Assembly (NCBI GenBank): GCA_031398385.1
Contig: JANNNE010000266.1
Span: forward strand, 1-9,014
Length of the DNA stretch: 9,014 nucleotides
Reading direction: 5' to 3'
DNA from: Ideonella_A sp031398385
GTDB taxonomy: Bacteria > Pseudomonadota > Gammaproteobacteria > Burkholderiales > Burkholderiaceae_C
Shown: positions 5,487 to 9,014 of the stretch, piece after piece
Layout: the number at the start of each line of letters is the position of its first letter
How positions within the stretch are numbered: position 1 is the stretch's first letter
Notes under the pieces: generated by a model
The model's input: the letters and a program-made list of their open reading frames with translations, nothing else
The model's database searches: none
Told to the model about the DNA's origin: nothing
Program-made: the position numbers and the translations under genes

Positions 5487-6341
5487 TCACGTCCGCTCGA
5501 AGAGCGGCCCCAGCACATCGCGCAGACGCGCAACCACATCGCGAAGGTCTGCAGCCGGTCCCGAGAGGTTTCGTGCAAACGCCGCCCATTGCCGCAGCTT
5601 GGCTGGATCTTCGGCGAACGAGCTGCCGAGGCCTTCCGGGATCACCGCAGGAACTGCGGTGCCGCGACGTTCGAACGTCGCCACGATGGCCCTGCGCAGG
5701 AGGACGCGGTCGAAGTTGAATGCGTTCGTCAGCATCCAGAGGTCGTAGTAGTCCTTCATCCGGCTGTTCGCCATGCCGAGGATGACCATGGCATGCAGCT
5801 TTTCGGCGATGACGGTTTCCGGTGGGTAGGCGCGCAGGCGGGGCGACGGCAAGTCGAGCAGCACCGGCAGGGCGATATCCTTGACGCCCTGCTCGACGGC
5901 GTCGCCGAAGCCGATGTCGACGGTGATCGGTATGCGCGCGCCGGAGAGGGCCGCCGTGGTGCGCAGCCGCGACCCGCCGTATTCATCTCCCTCGCGGATC
6001 GGCCCGATTTGCAGGCCTTCGAGGTCGAAGCTCACGCCATCGTCGGCCTCGATCGCCATGATCTCCCGGAAATTGCTCAGCAGCGCGTCGTCTGCCGGGT
6101 CGCCGAAACCCAGCAAGTCGAGGTCTCGCGTCGCGCGGTGTGGCTCGTCGAACCAGGTCACCAGCAGCATGGCACCCTTCAGCACGAAGCGCTCGCGGTG
6201 GGGTGAGAGGCTCAGCCGGTGCAGCAGGCGCTCCAGCGCATAACGTGTGAGCAGCAGTTCCATCGGCTGCCCGTGCGTATGCGCCAGGTTCAGCAGCCGC
6301 TGGCGCACCGAGGCGCCGATGTTGCGCGGTCGATCAGGCAT
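5487..6341 (-). CDS. abiEii: AbiEii/AbiGii family nucleotidyltransferase toxin
   Basis: The 284-residue product is the toxin of an AbiE type IV toxin-antitoxin system. The family is of DNA polymerase beta-like nucleotidyltransferases that confer abortive phage resistance and plasmid or island stabilisation. Visible motifs: KGAMLL at 55-60, equivalent to the GS-type loop; RDLDL at 72-76, supplying the metal-binding DxD; VDIGFGD at 141-147 with the third acidic residue; YPPETVIAEKLHAMV at 172-186; and KDYYDLWML from 196, the last two highly typical of AbiEii. The length is near the family norm (about 300). It overlaps the abiEi stop by 8 bp (ATGCCTGA), indicating translational coupling. The gene appears intact with all acidic residues, so it is probably functional. 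Confidence 0.93.
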   Translation of the reverse strand: MPDRPRNIGASVRQRLLNLAHTHGQPMELLLTRYALERLLHRLSLSPHRERFVLKGAMLLVTWFDEPHRATRDLDLLGFGDPADDALLSNFREIMAIEADDGVSFDLEGLQIGPIREGDEYGGSRLRTTAALSGARIPITVDIGFGDAVEQGVKDIALPVLLDLPSPRLRAYPPETVIAEKLHAMVILGMANSRMKDYYDLWMLTNAFNFDRVLLRRAIVATFERRGTAVPAVIPEGLGSSFAEDPAKLRQWAAFARNLSGPAADLRDVVARLRDVLGPLFERT

Positions 6342-6957
6342 CGCTGGTCAGTGCCATCAGGTAAGGTTCCATCGTGCTCCACACGCCAGCAGCGTGAGCC
6401 TCGCGCGCGATCTGCGCGGGGGTCGCCTTGCGGTGCCGAAGCGCCTGCCGCAGGCCTTCGATGGCCAAGGCATCGCCCACCGTGCGGCGATAGCGGAACA
6501 GATCGGCCACGGTCTTGGCAACGCCGAACACCGGCACTCGCGTGCCGGCGATCATCCTGTATTCGACGCCGCGCCGAAGCAGTTCGTCCGAGAACCGGGC
6601 AACCCGTATCGGCGGGTAGCTGACCCGGGGCCGCCAGTCCTTGCGGCCGATCGCGATCCAGACCTTCGGCGGCATCTGGTCGGTCAGGCCGTGGCATGCC
6701 AGCGCAGACGCCAGGCAGATGACCCCCTTCGGCACCAGCCGCGCCGCCTCGGCAAGCGACTGCTGGGGATCGAGCGCGGCATCTGGCAGCTGATACAGGC
6801 CGCGGGCAAGGCGCACGATCTCGCCGGCTTGCTCCATACGGCTGACGGTTGTCGCTGTGATCCCATCCTGCAGAAATTCCGACATTCGGATCATCCCCCG
6901 CCGCTCCAGCAGCGCCAGCGCATGGCTGCGCTGGTTGGTACCGGCTTGGGTGGGCAT
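6334..6957 (-). CDS. abiEi: AbiEi family antitoxin / transcriptional autoregulator
   Basis: The 207-residue product matches AbiEi antitoxins: an N-terminal winged-helix domain (about 9-60) with RGMIRMSEFLQDGITATTVSR and GEIVRLARGLYQLP, the latter a hallmark of the AbiEi N-terminal domain. A C-terminal domain follows with LASALACHGLTDQMPPKVWIA and GVAKTVADLFRYRR. In characterised AbiE pairs the antitoxin neutralises the toxin indirectly and represses its own operon by binding inverted repeats. I chose the ATG at 6957 because AGGA lies 9 bp upstream and an operator-like inverted repeat ends at this codon; an upstream GTG/ATG extension to 7035 would put that repeat inside the gene. It overlaps abiEii by 8 bp. 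Confidence 0.9.
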   Translation of the reverse strand: MPTQAGTNQRSHALALLERRGMIRMSEFLQDGITATTVSRMEQAGEIVRLARGLYQLPDAALDPQQSLAEAARLVPKGVICLASALACHGLTDQMPPKVWIAIGRKDWRPRVSYPPIRVARFSDELLRRGVEYRMIAGTRVPVFGVAKTVADLFRYRRTVGDALAIEGLRQALRHRKATPAQIAREAHAAGVWSTMEPYLMALTSDA

Positions 6958-7004
6958 GGTATGAATCCTAGGGCGAATCGATGTTACGTCCGAGGATTTA
7001 TACC
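6958..7004 (-). promoter_or_regulatory. Inverted-repeat operator of the abiE operon
   Basis: GGTATGAATCCT (6958-6969) and AGGATTTATACC (6993-7004) are inverted copies, 11 of 12 matching, separated by 23 bp and placed directly before the abiEi start. AbiEi proteins are known to repress their promoters through inverted repeats, so this is the probable autoregulation site. The inner arm also contains the AGGA ribosome binding site. Confidence 0.6.
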
Positions 7005-7159
7005 ATGGTGAATCGGGCAGCGGTGGATGCGACACATCGCTGAATTAGAGCGGCCGGCACTTTCCCAGGCCTATCAAACAAAGGAGCCAGATCTACGCGG
7101 AGGACAACCTAGGAAATTTAAGCCAACAATCTACTGCAGGTCACCCGGGGTCACGTTTG

Positions 7160-7282
7160 TCAGATAGCGGTAGCCCCATGCTGTCTGATCAAACGGAACA
7201 GTTCGGCTTGGTACAACGCATCATCAAGAGCTACGTGAGTCCCGCGTGTTGCCGGATGCAGCACAGACGCCATCTTGCTTGA
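7160..7282 (-). pseudogene. C-terminal fragment of a DnaQ-like (DEDDh) 3'-5' exonuclease
   Basis: About 40 residues ending at a TGA contain THVALDDALYQAELFRLI. This fits the ExoIII motif of DEDDh exonucleases, HxALxDA, with its catalytic His and Asp near the C-terminus. The upstream sequence in this and the other minus frames lacks the ExoI (DxE) and ExoII motifs, so only the tail remains. The fragment is too short to name the subfamily, and the assignment rests on one motif. Confidence 0.45.
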
Positions 7283-7373
7283 GCGAGTGTCGCTCCAGCT
7301 GCAACCCGTCCTACCCATGTAGTACGCCTTGATTGTCCCCAAGGTAGTGGAGCAGGCCGTCCACCAAGCCAAG

Positions 7374-7395
7374 AACTGGCACCAAACTGGCACCA
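7374..7395. repeat. Perfect 11-bp tandem repeat near tRNA-Asn
   Basis: AACTGGCACCA occurs twice in immediate tandem (7374-7384, 7385-7395). It lies 58 bp beyond the 3' end of the tRNA gene. Short direct repeats in this position are often arm-type sites for tyrosine integrases; no integrase is visible here. Confidence 0.7.
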
Positions 7396-7404
7396 GCCCC
7401 ACCC

Positions 7405-7441
7405 GGAAAACAAAAAAGCCAGCAGGCGCTAACCTGTTGGC
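7405..7441 (-). terminator. Rho-independent terminator of tRNA-Asn
   Basis: On the minus strand GCCAACAGG pairs with CCTGCTGGC (9-bp stem with one G-T pair, 6-base loop, 7441 to 7418), followed directly by TTTTTTGTTTT. It starts 12 bp after the tRNA 3' end. Confidence 0.85.
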
Positions 7442-7453
7442 TTCGGTGTTTAT

Positions 7454-7529
7454 TGGCTCCCCGACCTGGGCTCGAACCAGGGACCTACGGATTAACAGTC
7501 CGGCGCTCTACCAACTGAGCTATCGAGGA
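7454..7529 (-). tRNA. tRNA-Asn(GTT)
   Basis: A 76-base cloverleaf is visible on the minus strand: acceptor arm TCCTCGA/TCGGGGA (one T-G pair), D-arm AGCTCAGTTGGTAGAGC, anticodon loop CTGTTAA with anticodon GTT (7496 to 7494), T-arm with GGTTCGAGCCC, and encoded CCA at the 3' end. It has its own promoter upstream and a terminator downstream. Accessory DNA begins at its 3' side. Confidence 0.97.
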
Positions 7530-7544
7530 ATTGAACAGCCTCGC

Positions 7545-7572
7545 ATTATATACAGGGTTTTGGAGCGGTCAG
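7545..7572 (-). promoter_or_regulatory. Sigma-70 promoter of tRNA-Asn
   Basis: On the minus strand a perfect -10 TATAAT (7550 to 7545) is preceded after a 16-bp spacer by CTGACC (7572 to 7567), 4 of 6 matching TTGACA. Transcription would start near 7538, about 9 bases before the tRNA. Confidence 0.75.
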
Positions 7573-7678
7573 AGCGACAGTCGTGCCTTCAAATCCGATC
7601 TGCGACACGACTTCATGGCTACCGCCCGGACAGGCGAGCGACGCATGTTGTCACCCAATCAGTTCGATGCCCGACGGC

Positions 7679-9014
7679 CTACATCGAAGCCTCGACCGAC
7701 ACCCTGAACGTGCGCGCTGCCTGCGGAAACAGGTAGGCGTGGCTGAACTGGTACGGGGATTCGCGCCAGGCTCGGCGATCGAGCAGGTTGTCGACGCCGG
7801 CGCGCCAAGTCAGGCGCGCGCTGGCGGTGGTCTGCACGAAGCGCAGCCCGGCGTCGATGCGGGCGTAGCCGGGGATGCCGATGCTGTTGTCGGGCAGCAC
7901 CATGCGGTCGGATTCGGCCACCAGGCCGGCGTTGAGCGACAGGCCGGCGATCGACCGGACGTCGTAGCGCGTCTGCAGCTTCAGCGTGCGTGCCGGCACA
8001 TTCGGCGGGCGCTTGCCATTTACGCTGTTGTCGACGCTGCCGTGGCGGCGCGCATGCAGCCACTGCGCGGCGGCCTGCAGGGTCCACGGGCCGCTGCGCC
8101 AGCCGGCTTCGATTTCGATGCCGCGGTGCACGGCGTTGCCGTCGGCTTGCCGGGTGCAGGTGTCACCCAGCGCATCGCTGAAGCAGTCGGGGCCCACGTC
8201 GTTGAACGCCGGGCGGTCGATGTCGAACAGTGCGAAGCCCCAGCTCAGTTCCTGGTCCGGCGCACTGCGCGTGCCCTTGATACCGATCTCGGCCTGTCGG
8301 CTGCGCAGTGTCGGCAAGGCTTCGCCTCGGTTGGTGTAGCGCGCGCGGTTCGGCGCGGCTTCGCTTTCGATGCCCTGACCCCAGCTCGCGTAGGCGGTGG
8401 TGGTTGGGTTTAGGGCGTAGCTGGCGGCCAGCCACGGGGTCGTGAAGCTCTGCTGATAACTCACAGGCCGCGAGCCATTGGTGCGCACGCTGTTCCGGGT
8501 GATCCGGCTGTGGCGCAGGCCGAGCCAGGCGGTCAGTTCCGGCGTCAGCGCGATGGCATCGCGAGCGAAGATCTCGGTCGCGTCTTCATCCCGGTTGGTG
8601 TTCTCATCGGTCAGTGTCGGGTCGGCCGGGGTCACCAGCGTGCCCTGCACATTGCCGGTTCCGACATAGTTGAAGGCCTGGCGTTCAAAGCGGTTGCGCA
8701 CGCGGCTGCGCAACACGCCTGCCGAGACCTGATGGCCGATCGACGCCGTCTTGAACTTGCCGTGCAGCGCCAGCTCGAGTGCGTCGGTGCGACGGCGCTC
8801 GTTCTCGCTGCGGAAATCATACAGATCGAAGCTTTCGTCGCTGCAATAGCGGTCGTAGTTGTTCTCGGCCGAACAGCCGAACGGAAACGCGATGCGGTCA
8901 TCCGATCGCAACTGCTGGGTGGCCAGGTGAGCGGTGGCGCGCCAGTCGCTGCCCAGCTTTTGCGTGATGCGCAACGACGCGGTATTCCCTTCCAGCACCA
9001 CCGGCAGTGACCAC
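7679..9014 (-). CDS. TonB-dependent outer-membrane receptor, C-terminal part (5' end outside window)
   Basis: About 445 residues of the C-terminal beta-barrel of a TonB-dependent receptor are encoded, open to the right window edge; signal peptide, TonB box and plug domain lie outside. Evidence: alternating amphipathic strands, YASWGQGIESEAAPNRARYTNRGEALP followed by RQAEIGIKG (family Y.sy..G.e..........G..L....s.q.E.G.K), GFALFDIDRPAFND, HRGIEIEAGWRSGPWTL, and IPGYARIDAGLRF with WRAGVDNLLDRRAW near the end, matching the last strands (V.NL.D..Y). Two putative surface loops carry Cys pairs (CSAENNYDRYC and DCFSDALGDTC). It probably imports an iron siderophore or similar ligand. The final residue is Met rather than the usual terminal Phe. 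No partner genes are visible. Confidence 0.92.
   Translation of the reverse strand, partial: WSLPVVLEGNTASLRITQKLGSDWRATAHLATQQLRSDDRIAFPFGCSAENNYDRYCSDESFDLYDFRSENERRRTDALELALHGKFKTASIGHQVSAGVLRSRVRNRFERQAFNYVGTGNVQGTLVTPADPTLTDENTNRDEDATEIFARDAIALTPELTAWLGLRHSRITRNSVRTNGSRPVSYQQSFTTPWLAASYALNPTTTAYASWGQGIESEAAPNRARYTNRGEALPTLRSRQAEIGIKGTRSAPDQELSWGFALFDIDRPAFNDVGPDCFSDALGDTCTRQADGNAVHRGIEIEAGWRSGPWTLQAAAQWLHARRHGSVDNSVNGKRPPNVPARTLKLQTRYDVRSIAGLSLNAGLVAESDRMVLPDNSIGIPGYARIDAGLRFVQTTASARLTWRAGVDNLLDRRAWRESPYQFSHAYLFPQAARTFRVSVEASM

Larger units (their letters stand above)
7005..7453. other. Accessory stretch between abiE and tRNA-Asn, no intact gene
   Basis: This stretch contains no complete gene. 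The 7005-7159 part looks AT-richer than its surroundings and I see nothing coding in it. It is followed by an exonuclease-like fragment (7160-7282), an 11-bp tandem repeat (7374-7395) and the tRNA terminator (7405-7441). The pattern suits the scarred end of an element inserted at the tRNA 3' side. Confidence 0.6.

Noticed and set aside
5259..6206. 315-residue plus-strand frame opposite abiEii
   Set aside because: It is a shadow of the abiEii reading frame; repeats and composition mirror the real gene.
7583..8413. 276-residue plus-strand frame opposite the TonB-dependent receptor
   Set aside because: It is antisense to the receptor gene, with no motifs and no RBS.

Overview
The window is GC-rich proteobacterial DNA. 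Evidence for this is ubiquinone-biosynthesis enzymes (a UbiG-type O-methyltransferase and a Coq7-type di-iron hydroxylase), an RpoE/RseA-like sigma/anti-sigma pair and a TonB-dependent outer-membrane receptor. A high-GC beta- or gammaproteobacterium, possibly of a TonB-receptor-rich group such as the Xanthomonadales, fits best. I cannot fix the genus by reading.

Left part (1-4431) looks like stable chromosome. It starts with the 3' end of an SDR oxidoreductase whose catalytic Tyr position is Ile, followed by a very small six-cysteine protein (397-555). Convergent to these is a tight minus-strand operon: a renalase-like FAD oxidoreductase, coq7 and ubiG, with overlapping or nearly abutting genes. 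Divergent from it, across a 405-bp intergenic region, is an ECF sigma factor of the RpoE type followed 10 bp later by a 70-residue RseA N-domain protein with no membrane segment. The intergenic region carries the same 9-mer, TGCAACTTT, pointing outward toward each flanking operon. This resembles an ECF -35 element with its AAC core.

Middle part (4432-5486) is decayed DNA. A BLUF blue-light sensor gene (4489-4927, minus) is split into three reading frames by two 8-bp near-tandem duplications. Removing both restores a 140-residue protein with the flavin-binding Tyr, Asn, Gln, Trp and Met in canonical spacing. Beyond it lie a possible IS21-type terminal repeat relic (5044-5104) and a frameshifted, truncated remnant of a conserved-looking protein that I cannot name (5105-5430).

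Accessory part (5487-7453) holds a complete AbiE-type toxin-antitoxin operon (abiEi-abiEii, minus, overlapping by 8 bp). An imperfect 12-bp inverted repeat sits directly before abiEi and is a likely autoregulatory operator. Then comes an AT-richer stretch with an exonuclease C-terminal fragment and an 11-bp perfect tandem repeat. It abuts the 3' side of a tRNA-Asn gene with its own promoter and rho-independent terminator, a typical integration hotspot layout.

Right end (7679-9014) is the 3' part of a TonB-dependent receptor gene running out of the window.

Taken together, SDR, renalase-like flavoenzyme, quinone genes, ECF sigma and a BLUF relic suggest a light or photo-oxidative stress module. 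That functional link is inference from gene content and is not shown by the sequence.
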